This document shows, piece by piece, positions 42,386 to 54,241 of a stretch of DNA of 64,000 nucleotides (position 1 is its first letter; every line of letters begins with the position of its first letter). The position numbers were made by a program, and so were the translations under genes. The notes under the pieces were generated by a model that worked only from the letters and a program-made list of their open reading frames with translations, did not search any database and was not told where the DNA came from. This DNA is from Nannochloropsis oceanica (Eukaryota > Sar > Eustigmatophyceae > Eustigmatales > Monodopsidaceae). The stretch covers positions 637,001 through 701,000 of the forward strand of contig CP038128.1 in assembly GCA_004519485.1 (NCBI GenBank), given 5' to 3'.

Positions 42386-45300
42386 ATGCTGTCCTTGCGC
42401 CGCGCATTGCCGATTTTGCGGGCCGGTAGCGAGAACCGCTGGGGTCTCAGGTAAAGTCGGCTGGAGGTGGAAGCAACAACGGCAGGCACTTCAACTGACT
42501 TCGCGTTTGCTCCACCGAACCCACACTTCAGCGCCACCAGCGCCACTAGGAGCAGGAGCATCAACTGCAGCAGCGCCACGGTATGGGGCAAGACGCGTGC
42601 GCGATGCTTTTCTGCCTTGGCGTCAATGGACGTGGCCGCACAAGAGCGAGACGTTATGGAATATGATGTCGTCACTGTGGGCGCCGGGCCAGCGGTAAAT
42701 ACAATTGGTTGGGAACGTGGCATAGGGGATGACGAGCTTGTGAATGAGACAGGAAATCGATGCGTCAGTCATGCTTCGTAGGATTTCATTGTCCGTATTC
42801 CATTGAACTCAAGCCACGTCACCCTTCTCTTTCTCTCCTCCCTTCCCGTCCTCAACAGGGCCTCGCCGCAGCCATTCGCCTCAAGCAGCGTGCCAACGCC
42901 AATGGCACAGAGCTGAGTGTGTGCGTGGTAGAGAAGGGTGCTGAAGTCGGGGCGCACATTTTGTCTGGTATGTATACCTCTCTTTCTAGGTCATCCCACG
43001 GGAGGAATGGAGGGAGAGCCTTGCTACTTGCCAGTGTGTACGCGTGTGCTGTGCCCTGAAGCTTTGCAAATTCAGCGGCGTAGGGTCATTGACTTTCAAA
43101 TTCATTGTTTATAAACCTTGCACGCCTTTTTTCTATTTTTCCCATCTCTTCCTGTACCTTATTCACATCCACTCAGGCAATGTCTTTGAGCCCCGGGCGT
43201 TGGACGAACTTATTCCCGACTGGAGGGAGAAGGGCGCGCCGCTGGACACGCCCGTCACAGAGGATGCGTTTCTAATTTTGCACACTGACAAGAAGTCTGT
43301 ACAGCTGCCCAATGCCCTCTTACCGCCGCAGCAGGTGGGTTGATGGAGAAGTAGGAGGATGGGAAGGAGGCCGGCGATAAAGATTTGGGTATGCTACAGG
43401 ATCACACGGGTGCAAAGACCGTCACTGAGCTGATGTGAAATTAAAGTTAAATCAAACAACCGCCTCTCTCCTCCCTTTTATCCTTCCTCCATTCTGCAGC
43501 ACAACGACGGCAACTACGTCATTAGCCTCAGTCAGCTCGTCCGCTGGCTGGGGGAGCAGGCAGAGGAGCTTGGCGTGGACGTCTTCCCGGGGTTTTCGGC
43601 CGCTGAAGTCCTCTTTGACGAGGCGACAGGAGGGGTGGTAGGGGTGGCAACTCGTGATGTGGGCATCGGGAAGAATGGAGAGAAGAAGGGCAATTACCAA
43701 CCAGGGATGGAGCTGAGGGCGAAGCAGACTTTGTTCGCAGAGGGGGCAAGGGGCTCTTGCTCGGAAGGGGTGATGGCCAAGTTTGGCCTGAGGGAGATAG
43801 GGAATGAGGGAGGGAAGAGGATGGATGAGCAGACATATGGACTGGGGATTAAGGAGGTGTGGGAGGTGCCAGAGGGGCAGCATAAGCCGGGGTATGTAAA
43901 GGGGGGGAGGGAGGGAGCGAGCGAAAGCGGGAGAGAATCGTCATGGAATGGTGTGGCGCTAGTGGCAATTGTGTAACCTCTATCTCTTTTTACATCCCCT
44001 TCCCAACGTCGTCATAACGGCAGATTTGTGATGCATACCTTAGGATGGCCGCTGCAGACCGGACCCTTGGACAAGACGTTCGGAGGCTCCTTCCTCTACC
44101 ACATGAAGCCCAACCTTGTCTTGCTCGGCATGGTCGTCGGCCTGGACTACGAGAACCCGTACCTCAATCCGTAAGTGGCAAAGTCTTTGATTGTCCGGGT
44201 TGCTTTTCTGAGGTCCTGGGGATGAGTTCGACCTCTCTCTCTTACAATTTCATTCAAATTTCCCCGCAGCAGCGATCAGCCAACCTCCCTCTCCCTCTTC
44301 CCCACGCCACCACCACATTTTTTGAATTATCCCTCCCTCCCTCTCTCCCTTCCTCCTTCCCTTTCTTCCTCCCCCTCCCTACAGATACAAAGAGTTCCAA
44401 CGCTGGAAGCTCCACCCCGACATCTTCAAACACATTGAGAACGGCGAGGTCATCTCCTACGGCGCCCGGGTGTTGAATGAGGGCGGGTATCACGCCATCC
44501 CAAAGTTGACCTTTCCGGGAGGGGTTTTGGTAATGGGGGAGGGAAGGAGAGAGGGAAGGGGATGAATGCACTCGGGACCCATGTGTAAAACGAGGGAAGG
44601 TATCACGACCCCTGGAAACTGGCCTTTCGAAGGCGTTTTGGCAAATGAGGGAGGGAGAGGGAAGGAGGGAGGGAGTGAGGAAGGTTGTGTGGGTGGGCAG
44701 GGATACATCCACTGCGACCGACAACATGACAAGGCGGCGATTCCTCATCATCTCATTTCTTTGTCTTTGTTTCTGGGCTGCATAACACAGATCGGCTGCA
44801 GCGCAGGCTTCCTCAACTCGGTCAAGATCAAGGGCTCACACACTGCCATGAAGGTAGACTCCTGCGTCCCTCCCTCACTCCCTTTCTCACCTCCGTTTCC
44901 TCCTCCATCTGCTTCCCCCTACTCTTCCATCCCCTGGGACCCTATCAAGCATAAGCGTAATCCCAACCCCTACTCTCCTTCCGCCCTTCCCAAATCCCTA
45001 GTCCGGCATGGTCGCCGCCGACGCCATCTTCGACCTTCTCTCTTCCTCCTCCCCTTCCTCGGACTCCCCCTCCCCCGACGACCCTGCCTCCCTCCCACCC
45101 TCCCCTCCCTTGGAAGCGACCTCCTACCAGTCGGCCATGGAGTCATCCTGGGTATACGACGAATTAAAGGAAGTGCGAAACGTCCACGCGGGGTTCGCGG
45201 CCGGCCTCGCCCCGGGCTTGCTCCACGCAGCTCTGGTCACCCAGATAACCAAGGGAAAAGAACCCTGGACCTTGACAAATCCCATGACGGATTCCGCCAA

Positions 45301-45856
45301 GACGAAGAAGGCGAAGGACTGTCCTGAGATCGAATACCCGAAAAGTGATGGGCGGTACACGTTTGATTTGTTGACGAACTTGCAGAGGAGCGGGACCTAC
45401 CACGAGGGGGATCAGCCCGCACATTTGCGGGTCAAGAGGGCCATGGAGACGGTGGCGAGTGAAGTGTCGTACCCGGAGTATGCGGGACCGGAGCAGAGAT
45501 TTTGTCCGGCGGGGGTGTATGAGTATAAGATGGTGGAGGTGGAGGGGCAGGGCGAGGGAGGGAAGAAGGAGAGGCCGGAGCTGGTGATTAACGCTCAGAA
45601 CTGCGTGCATTGCAAGTGTTGCAGGTAACGAAAGGGAGGGAGGAAGGAGGGAGGGAGGGAGGGATGATGGGAGTCAAGCATGCTCTGTGTAGCCCTCTTC
45701 CCTCCTTTTCACATGCACAGGAGCGCGTGCTTTCTTTCACACACACGAATCTCTTTTGTTTTAAAATGAACACACCACAGCATCAAGATGCCGCAGGAGT
45801 ATATCGATTGGACCGTCCCAGAGGGCGGTGGTGGGCCTGCCTACACCCAAATGTAG
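42386..45856 (+). CDS. ETFDH: Electron-transfer flavoprotein:ubiquinone oxidoreductase (mitochondrial)
   Basis: Ten exons, 42386-42450, 42532-42694, 42859-42967, 43177-43334, 43500-43891, 44024-44170, 44385-44529, 44791-44853, 45002-45624 and 45781-45856, join in phase (646 aa). It passes electrons from fatty-acid and amino-acid dehydrogenases via ETF to ubiquinone in the inner mitochondrial membrane. An Arg-rich presequence ([13 protein letters not shown]) precedes [17 protein letters not shown] (FAD), [54 protein letters not shown], and the 4Fe-4S cluster [12 protein letters not shown] followed by [12 protein letters not shown] at the end. All four Cys positions (the upstream CPAGVYEY plus CVHCKCC) are present. 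A Ser/Pro-rich insert lies in the middle. Exon 2 could also start 9 bases later in frame. Confidence 0.95.
45631..45665 (+). repeat. GGGA tract after the last ETF-QO donor
   Basis: This purine-rich tract begins about six bases after the donor of intron 9. It follows the same intron layout as 2627-2690 and 34007-34052. Confidence 0.75.
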
Positions 45857-46304
45857 ACCGAGCGTCACGATCAATTGGGGAAAACAAAGAATTACGCATA
45901 GCTCATGGGCCGTTGGTTATTGCGGACATTCACCACAAAATTTCCTCGCTCGTCACAACGGCGACGACACAACGCACGAACAGCTGTAGAAAAACAAACC
46001 CTCGGGCTTCGGGGTTATGTATGTGTCTCCTTGCTTAGACGATGGGAGGGGGAGGACAGAAGAAGAACGAAAGGGTGATTAGATGAAGCCAGGGATAGAG
46101 GTGTTAAGTGAAGGAATGAAGGACAATTTTGTGTTGCCTAGCAGCAAGTCAGAAAGAGGGAAAGGGGAAAAGAAGGTTGCATGCAAGGGAAGGTTGGTTA
46201 AAGAATGAGTGGCTACAAATTCCCACGAAGCAATCGCGACACGTTGCGTAATGGCAAAATTGCGTTCTTTGTTCCTGTCCCCATTTCCATTCGTCCCATC
46301 CTCC
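45857..46304. other. Convergent intergenic region (448 bp)
   Basis: 3' UTRs of ETF-QO and the nucleotidase-III-like gene. No coding sequence is supported. Confidence 0.6.
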
Positions 46305-49098
46305 CTAACTCGTGCCCACCACCTGCTCAATCAAATGATTCGCATACTGCATCCCCCCGTCCCCCAAAACCACTACATCGTAGGCCTCCAGAAACTTAGG
46401 CAATTCTACCACAAAGTCTTTACCCGTCTCGCAAAACCCCAGTGAAATTACCTGCTGCCTTCCTCCCTCCCTCCCTCCCTCTCTCCCTCCGTGCATCCCT
46501 TCCGCCATGCCGACATCCGACACTCTCCCCCCCAGCACCAAATAGTTCGACGGCTGCCTCATCCCACCCCCCATCCCTCGCATCATGCCTGAGCGAAACT
46601 GTTGCGCTGTGGTCATGTTTTGATTGAGGTCATGGACGAGAGGGAGGGTAAAGCCATGCGCCACGCCGTCAGGGCCAGCCCGAAGAAAATTGGAGACCAG
46701 GCGGATATTGGGAGGAAGAAAGCCCTCGGGGCCTGTGAGCCCTAGCGAAGAGGCGAGGCACAGGGGAAAGGAAAGGAAAGGAGATAGGATAGATGAGTGA
46801 ATGCGAGTGCTGGAAAGGGACACAGACAAACGTGAAACAACACGATGAAATGAACGCAACGTCGCATCCGTTCACACACTCTCACTTTTTCCATCCTGCC
46901 CTTCCTCGGCAAACGTACCCGGCGTCGAGAGCGCCAACACCTGGGCAGCCACATCTCCGTAGCCCGCGCAAAAAATCGTAAGCGGCACTCCCTGAAATGC
47001 CAACGGTTTCAACATCTGCTCCAATTTCGCCCTGAGTGGAACTGACCCCAAAAAATCCTGCACTGCCAGTGGAAGGGACGGTAGGTACACCTGTCCCTCC
47101 CTCGCAACCAAGCTTTGAACTTGCTGTTTGAGTGCTTCACGGTTAGTGTAGCGTTCTTCCTCGGTGCTGGCTGTCAGGAGGTCGCGGTCGAATTTCTCTT
47201 GGAGGGCGCGGAGCGTGGCACGGGTATGTGGCATCAAAGCCGCGTGATGGACAAGGCCCTCTGTGGTCTCAGTCTTGCGTTGCCCGTCGGGAGTGCGAAA
47301 TGATTTCAACGCCCCCTCAAACGCTGCAAGAACCTCAATGTTTTGTGGACCCGCGCGTTGAAAGTTGCTGATTTTTTCACGAAGGCCTGTTTGGGAAGTA
47401 GTAGTTGGACGCGAGGATGGAAAGATGTAATTGCCCCTTCATGAAGAAAAACAAGTCCCTATGAGGCTTCAACCTACAGACCAACACTTTTCAATCACGC
47501 CATATGGCTGCCGACAGCGCCTGCGCGAGCCACTTTCAAATATCCATGAATACACGTACCTTTGGGATCTCGGACGAGAACGATGTTGTCTCCCACGGTG
47601 AAAATATCAGGTAAGACATCCTCTTCTTTGTCGCCTGCTGCTGCTGCTATTGATTCTTCTTGCTGGTGATCCTTAGTAATAGTAGTAGTAGGAGGAGAAG
47701 GAGGAGGAGGAGGAGGGAACGAAGAAAGAGGAGGAGGGGATGCAGCGGAAGAAGGGAGGGGCTGTTGACTATCCATTCCCCCCACCCCTCTTAAGGGCCC
47801 GTCTTGTTGATGTTGGTGATATTGAGGCATTCCACGCTCCTCCTGGTGCTGCTGCTGCTGTCGATTCATTGGATGACCGTAGGGAGGACCGGCACCACCA
47901 GGGCCCGCACTATCACCGGGCGCGGATGGGTAGGGGGGATAAGGACGTCTACCTCCAGGGTAAGAGTAGGATGGGGAAGGGTTATGCTGCTGTTGATGCT
48001 GTTGCTGCGGCTGGTCGCCACTCTTGTTTTCGAGGAGGCTTTGGGTGGTACTGATGATTTTGGACGATATTTTGCCCCACAGCCCGCCTTGTTCCTCCCC
48101 CTGAGAGGAGGAAAAAGAGGAGGAGGAGGGGGGCTGCCATGGAGGTCGCAGAGTATCTCCGAATGGTGTTTCTTGTGGGGAGTATCGGAATTGTTGCGAC
48201 GAGGGCAGGGCGGCTTGAGGGGGAGGGGGAGGAGGAGGAGGAGGAGGAAGGGGGCCTCGTTCGGGGTAGCCGCGGGGAGGGAAGGGGGGAGGGTGCTGTT
48301 GCTGCTGCTGCTGCTGGTGGTGCTGCTGCTGCGGTTCACCCCAAGCGTAGCTATCTGGCCTGGTTGAGTAATGTCATGTAAGTGTGGGATCAGTAACTTC
48401 AAATGTGGTAGTCTATCACCCGAGGAAAGAAAAGTCCTCTTGAAGTTCGGCTCAAGGACAAGTGAAATAGGCAAGGACATACACAGACGCGTAGAGGAAA
48501 TACGTACCCTTCATCTGATCCGGCGAAAATCTTGTTCGTTAGCCGGGACCAAAAGCCTTCTTGCTGCGGGGGGGGCTCTTGTGGCTGCTGCTGCTGCTGT
48601 CTGGAAGGAAGAGGACCACCGCGATAGTGAGGTCCGTCCATGGATGGCATGCCCCCCCATGCATGATCCTGAGATAAAGATGAGAGGAAAAAGACCAGGG
48701 GCATTATTAAGGAACAGAAAAGAAGAAGCATTAGCCCGTCAACGTGAACTTACCTCGGGCGGGTAACCATCCCGGCCCTGCCAGGTTAGTGATTGGGCAA
48801 AAAAGGGGAGAAAAGAAAATCCTACATGCTTCAGTCTTTATCCCTCACAATAACACTTCCCAACGATGCAGTACGTGCTCACCTGCAGTTGGTGGTGCGG
48901 AGGAGGAGGGGGTCCGCCGCGGGGCGGGGGAGGAGGAGGCGGGGGATGGTAGTACGGGTTGCCTGGCTGCTGCTGCTGCCTCCCATTGTTCGCCCGCGCC
49001 CCCTTCATTCCACCTCCTGCAAGTACCACAAATGCCAGCAAGAGCGGGCGCCCACCATACCGCCGTCGTCGTGCTTCTGCCGCTGCCGTGACGACCAT
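46305..49098 (-). CDS. Secreted Gln/Pro-rich protein with degenerate cytosolic 5'-nucleotidase III-like domain
   Basis: Six exons, 49098-48883, 48777-48754 (24 nt), 48668-48508, 48350-47560, 47386-46919 and 46741-46305, join in phase (698 aa). The N-terminus is a signal peptide or anchor (RPLLLAFVVLAGGG). Residues about 45-385 are low-complexity Pro/Gln/Gly/Tyr sequence with two similar WxxLxxK/WGKI helices (FWSRLTNKIFAG, LWGKISSKIIS). The C-terminal ~300 residues follow the NT5C3/UMPH-1 nucleotidase: VRDPKGLREKISNFQRAGPQ, PLTIFCAGYGD, IRLVSNFL and NYLVLGGRVSDVGMAEG. At the catalytic DFDxTLT the sequence is AAFEGALKS, and the motif IV Gly-Asp is Gly-Gly, so the nucleophile and a metal Asp are missing. 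I infer a non-catalytic binding protein. A GGREGG repeat is inserted next to motif IV. Confidence 0.75.
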
Positions 49099-49360
49099 CC
49101 TCGACTCGTTCGCTGCCGCACCCTCGGTTATTCTTTTCAGGTGCTTGTCTGTGCGATAATGAACGTGGTGTTCGAAGATGATAAACCTAGGGAGCTGCGT
49201 AAAGCTATGGAAAAAGTACTTTGCGAGGTGGTCTGTGGAATTAGAATGGTGAGGTAGGACGTGATGAGGGTCGTCTATCGTTGCTCCACTCGCCAATTCC
49301 CTTCTCTCCAAGACCTTGCTTTCACCCTGAACACCCAACCCACATCCTCCCTTCAGCGCA

Positions 49361-49743
49361 ATGACGCTCATTTCCAAAACCTTCTTGCTGGCGGGTGTGA
49401 CCATGATCATGCGGGCTTCCCACCAGGCCATGCAGCAAGGTAAACGTACTGCCTCCCCTCCTTCCTCTCTCCCTCGGCCCCTCCATCATCTGCAAACTGC
49501 CAACACCACTATTCACACACCCCACGCCACGTGACAGTCAAACCCTCAATGCCGGCCGTTCTATTGGACCTGCTCGTGGCATTTCTGCTGTGCTTGACAG
49601 GGGCGCTGCTGGGGGCGGGCTCCTTCAGACCAACCCACCTGTCCCAAGACCCTTCCCATCGCTGCAAAGACATCTTTGACTCCCGGCCGGACTTTGCCGT
49701 CTTCAACCATCGCGGTCCCTTATTGCGAAGTCGGCAATTGTGA
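49361..49743 (+). CDS. EMC5: ER membrane protein complex subunit 5 (EMC5/MMGT family)
   Basis: Exons 49361-49439 and 49538-49743 join in phase (94 aa, usual size). EMC5 is part of the membrane-protein insertase of the ER. Two transmembrane helices are visible (SKTFLLAGVTMIMRA and VLLDLLVAFLLCLTGALLGA), joined by a short polar loop with PSMPA. The C-terminal signature is SRPDFAVFNHRGPLL, matching the family ending NHRG. Divergent from the nucleotidase-III-like gene (262 bp). Confidence 0.85.
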
Positions 49744-49980
49744 AGGAAAGAGACCGGAAACGCACCAATTGTAATAAGCAGGAAGGCTTGCCGTATCGTT
49801 TGCTACTATATACCTGTTTTTTGTTTTTTTTTTTTAAATTTCTGTCGCGGACTTGTCGTCCCTTGCATGTGTGCACCACCCCTCTCGTTAACTATCAACT
49901 ATCTACATTAAGGCGGTGCGAATCCTTGCATAACAGTGGTTCCTCACTATCGAAACCCACACAGTCTCCTTACCCGGTGT

Positions 49981-51178
49981 CTAATACACAAGCAGCGCCC
50001 CCCCTCCCTCCGTGTACGACCTTGCAAACGAATACCCCGCATTGCTCAACTGCGAGAATGCCACTTTAGCTCTTGGCACGACAAAGCCATAGTAAAAGCG
50101 AGCCCGTGCCACTTCTAGCATCAGTCTCGCTATCCCTTTCCGGCGACTGTTTTTGCTGACCCAGACCTGTTTTACCCCTAACGTGGCCTCTGCCATGTCG
50201 TGTAAGGAGTAGGCGACACCCTTAGGGAGAAGGCTGGCGGCCGCTTCCTCCTTCCCCTTTCTACCTTGTCGGAACTGCGATGAGGGCGGTGCTAATGCTT
50301 TTCCTTTTGTACGACCGATGCTGCTGCTGCTGCTGTTGCTATTGCTGGTGGTGTCCTTATCGTCCACTCGATGCATCTTGGCCGGTGGTGGCTTTTGATC
50401 TTTCTGCTCTTGCTTGTCATTCTCCGCCCCCGCATGATCCTTACATGCCTTCTTTCCACCACACTCCTGGAGCCTCCCATCTTTCGCCCCATGTACCAAC
50501 TCTTCCGCCGTCGTCTCCCTCCCTTCCCACTCCTCAGATGGCATGGCCTCCAACACTGGATGCGCCGCCACAATCTTTTCTGCGACCAAACACCCCACCA
50601 CCCGTTTGTCATGCACATACAAAAACGCCTTCTCCGTAGGCCGTAAAGCACTCTGGCCTTCTACCAAAGGCACAAAACCCATTTCTTGGTCCATGACTCG
50701 CTTCACCTCTCCCATCTTGAGCAGCTGCGGACCCCCGTCCCCAGGTCGCACCTCAATCACTCTGTCCTTGCCCTCGGCGCCCCACACCAGTCGTTGCCCC
50801 TTCCAGCCCTGAAAAACCAGGCCCGCGCTTATGCTCCGGCAGAACGAGGCGTGATCCTTTTCGTCCTCGGCCTCACCGTTCACGTACAGGAGGCCGCACA
50901 CGCCACAGAGCGTGCGCTTCCCTAGGGATTTTTGCCCAAAGTCCAAGAACGTTTGGGTGGGAGCTTTCTTGGAGGCAGCGACGGCTCTGTTGGCGAAACT
51001 GGCGGAGGAAGAAGAGGGTGGTCGCTTTTTGGCCTTATTGCCGTTGCGAAGGCAACCCGTGAGACTGCCAAATACGGATGAGGAGCCTGATTAGGGGATG
51101 AGGGTGGAAAAGAGGGAAAGGGTGATGAGATTGAGGCCGATGAGGAGAGAATCTCTTGAGGCACTTACCTCTAGGCAT
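49981..51178 (-). CDS. ECO1: Cohesin acetyltransferase ECO1/ESCO
   Basis: Exon 51178-51169 (10 nt: MPR plus one base) and exon 51086-49981 join in phase (371 aa). ECO1 acetylates Smc3 to lock sister-chromatid cohesion in S phase. The zinc-finger region reads LDFGQKSLGKRTLCGVCGLL then DHASFCRS; the usual C2H2 finger appears here as C2HC. After a charged, Ser/Lys-rich spacer comes the GNAT part: GVKQVWVSKNSRRKGIARLM (acetyl-CoA loop with SRRKGIA) and VAFSQLSNAGYSFA, ending in GGGALLVY, the family's C-terminal strand. Divergent from DRC2 with 240 bp between start codons. Confidence 0.85.
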
Positions 51179-51418
51179 GACCCTGGCGCTCCAAGGCTGT
51201 TTTTGGTCCCCCTGGTTGTCCTGTATACGATGTTGTGGTGTCTGAGGAGTAGGTCGTAGCGCGTCGTGACGAAGAGCCGTTGCAACTTTTTGCCCTCCTT
51301 ATCGTCATGCGTCCTTCTACTTTTGGCAACTTTCCACGCTCCAAACGCATTTCGTGAGATTACCATTAAATCTGCCAACATCCATTTCCATTATACAACA
51401 CTGGTGAATCACATAGCT

Positions 51419-53121
51419 ATGGACGGGGAGCAAGATGTGGGGTCCCTGTCGCTATCGTCTCCATCCGCCCCCGCGAAACTATCAGCTAAATGGGCCGCCC
51501 TTCTGCGCTTGATCACCACCGACGCTGCTACCAAAGATGGCATTAAAGCCTTGGCCGAGATGTATGGACGTATATTTAAGGACAAGGATGCTCTGGTGCG
51601 GATGCTGATGGCTGATGCGAAGGCCTCGGAGCAGGAAATGCAGGCCGCCTACGAGGCGCACGTCCGGCAACGTAATTCTTTGCTCGCATTCCACCGTGCG
51701 CACACAACTACACTTGAGGGAGGTTTCACCCGCGACCTCGAGGCCATGAAAAATGAGTTTCAGACGGAAGCTGCGCTTTTAGCAAAACAACATGCAGAGG
51801 AGCAAAGTGGGCTCAGCCAGCTGCTGCAATCCATCGAGGCCTACGAAAAGGGCAAGCAGCAGGAGCGCCAAGAGCTGCAAGCCAACGTGCGGGAAATTTT
51901 GAAGCGACAGGGCCAAGAGCAAATAGTTAAGCTCCGCCAAAATCTTACGTCGCAAATCGACGCTTTACTTCAACACTTGCAGGACAAGGCACCGGCCTTT
52001 ACTTCTGCAGCCACGGGAATGACAGGAACGGTGACAACGGCGACAGGCACCACTGGCGCCATTGAGACGGAAGCCAAGGCTATGGCGATCAAGGATCAAT
52101 CACTGACGACTCTTATCGAGGCGAAAGTACGAAAGATCGACCAGGAGCTCCAAAGGTGGAAGGAGTGGCGGGTAAATATGACGACCAGCGGGAAGGAGCA
52201 CAGCGATCGGAATCAGGCTTTGATAAACGAAAAGCGGGCCCTACTTGACCAGCATCGAAAACTTAAGTTGCACATGAACAAACACCGCCAGAATCAGCAA
52301 AAGACCTTGAAGGCCTTGGATGAGGACGCAAATGGAGCCAAGGAAGATTTGAGCGCGCAGATTGAGGTGAGTGTGTGTATGTGTGAGGGAAAAGACCTTA
52401 GTTGTCAATATTACCCCTACACACCGTATTTTATGAGCTCATCTTCCATATCTCTACATTAGCTTGGCCTACGGGTACTGAACCTGGCAGAATTAGCATA
52501 CAAGAAGGAATTGGAGCAAAAAGGTGCATTGTCTCGCCTGCAAGGCTCATTGGTCGAAGGCACTCTTTTTCATCCTCCTGGTGCCACCACCAACAGTATC
52601 AGCAACACCAACAACAGCGGCGAGGGCGTGGCCGCATCGACCGAAAATCCTTTGAATAGCTTTTGTAGACGGTACAACCAATCATTGTTAGGAAAGGTTG
52701 CCCTTCACGAACGACGGGATACTCTGCTGGAAGAGAATCGAATGTTGCAGGTAAGACAAAGGAAAGAAGTGGGAAAGAACAGAAGAGAAAGTGCAATGAT
52801 TGTACAAAAGCGGGAAACTTCCCATCATCAAGACAATCTGAAACCACTCTCAATCTCTTTTTGCAACTACAGCTCGCCATCCAGCAGTACTTGGACGGGG
52901 TGACTGTCAATGATGGTATCCTCAATGGGAGTAATCCCCTTCTCGTCGTAAAACCAAAGACCAAGACCCCGCCTCGCCCACCTCGTCGCCACGACGGCAG
53001 CAGCAACGGCAGCAGCAGCAGCAGCAGTAGCCACCCTCGAAAGGGGCACCACCCCTGCGTGATTGAAGGCAACCACATGCTCCAGACCGGCCGGTTGAAC
53101 ACCGCGCCTTTTTTTGTATAG
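51419..53121 (+). CDS. DRC2: Dynein regulatory complex subunit 2 (DRC2/CCDC65)
   Basis: Exons 51419-52366, 52463-52750 and 52873-53121 join in phase (494 aa, family length). DRC2 is a coiled-coil part of the nexin-dynein regulatory complex that links outer doublets in motile cilia. Seen: SEQEMQAAYEAHVRQRNSLL, LEAMKNEFQTEAALLAKQHA, long heptad coils, and the C-terminal signature YNQSLLGKVALHERRDTLLE with ENRMLQ, then QQYLDGVTVNDGIL and NPLLVV, as in CCDC65. A Pro/Ser-rich basic tail follows. All exons are in frame with no sign of decay. The frame upstream of 51419 looks like a leader but lacks an ATG. Confidence 0.85.
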
Positions 53122-53288
53122 ACGTTGCGGGGGAGGAATATTGGGCGTTATCAGAGGAAGCAAGGAACAGGAAAGGTAATGATTAAACAATATTCTAAGT
53201 AGTTAAAATCATTTACAACTTCTCAGTCTGGCATTTCTTCCTTTTTTCGCATGCGCCGTCTTGAGACGCACACTTGTCAAATATGTTT

Positions 53289-54241
53289 TTACATGCTTGG
53301 AAGAAGAGTTATTCCCGTCTCTGGGGTCAAGCTCATGGGCGGAAGACCAGGCTCCATATCAGCAATCAAACCATTTACCTCCATCAGTTTATTCCGCGTC
53401 TTTACCAGCTTATCTTCGTACTCCTTCTGCTTGAACCACAGCATCCGTGCGCGTACCGCCACATTTTTCTGGATCTCTGGGAGCTCTTGCTCGAGGAAAG
53501 TTTTAATTTCTTTCTTCTTCTGCTCGCTCGGCCCGTCTAGCACGGCGATAGACACCACGGACTGAAGCTGTAGGCTTCGGTTCTCATCTTCATTTAACTT
53601 TTCGCATTCGTACTCCTCTACTTTCTCGTCGTCGTTGTCATCGTCGTCCTCCTCGGGGTGGGAGAAGGGATCGATGCGCTTCATGTAGGCTAGACGGCGC
53701 CGTTCTAAAAAGTCCTGAGCGTATGAGAATGGTGTGGATCCAAATGCGCCATTAGCGTGGGATACAAGGTCAAGGCTGATGGAAATGGAGAGAAAAAGGA
53801 GACATGGACAAATTTACATTTCCTGTCCTTTCGGTTCTTCGCCCTGCGATCTCTCCACCTATCCTACCTCGCGTTCACGAAGGCTGGCTTCTTCAATGGC
53901 AGAGGATTCAAGCGACTTCATGATCTGACCCTCCATCTGAGTCAGCAACGAGGCCTAGATGATAAAAACATGAAAAGGAGGATTGAGACGCGTAGGGATG
54001 GAGGATAAGGGGGGTAGTCAGGAGTCGGGTGTTCGTGCTCACCTGTTGCTGCAGCCCCTGGTACACCTCCAACTTCTGGGCAATGGACATGTCCTCCACT
54101 ACGTTGTCAAAGCTAGCCATGTACCTGACCGCCATACCGTAAGTGCGAGGGAAGGAAGAGTAGGGTGGGTTTGATGATCACAGGCCTCAGTCCTCCACCT
54201 TTTTCTTACCTATCCCGCAAGCTCTGATTCAGATTCCCCAT
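53289..54241 (-). CDS. Coiled-coil protein, function unknown
   Basis: Exons 54241-54210 (32 nt), 54124-54043, 53954-53868 and 53714-53289 join in phase (208 aa). The chain is almost entirely helical: MGNLNQSLRDRYMASFDNVV, QKLEVYQGLQQQASLLTQME, SSAIEEASLREREDFLERRR, then an Asp/Glu-rich hinge and a second coil (VRARMLWFKQKEYEDKLVKT). It ends in a Pro-containing tail (MSLTPETGITLLPSM). No domain is recognised. It is convergent with DRC2 (167 bp), which makes a cytoskeletal or ciliary role tempting but unproven. A longer frame over 54380-54210 ends in a stop at the donor and was not used. Confidence 0.65.

Noticed and set aside
42157-42723. 188-codon minus-strand open frame over ETF-QO exons 1 and 2
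   Set aside because: It is antisense to exons that encode the presequence and FAD motif of ETF-QO and has no motif of its own.
51266-51418. N-terminal extension of DRC2 that resembles a signal peptide with NAFRE
   Set aside because: It has no ATG (the frame opens with GTG) and a secretory leader makes no sense for an axonemal protein.
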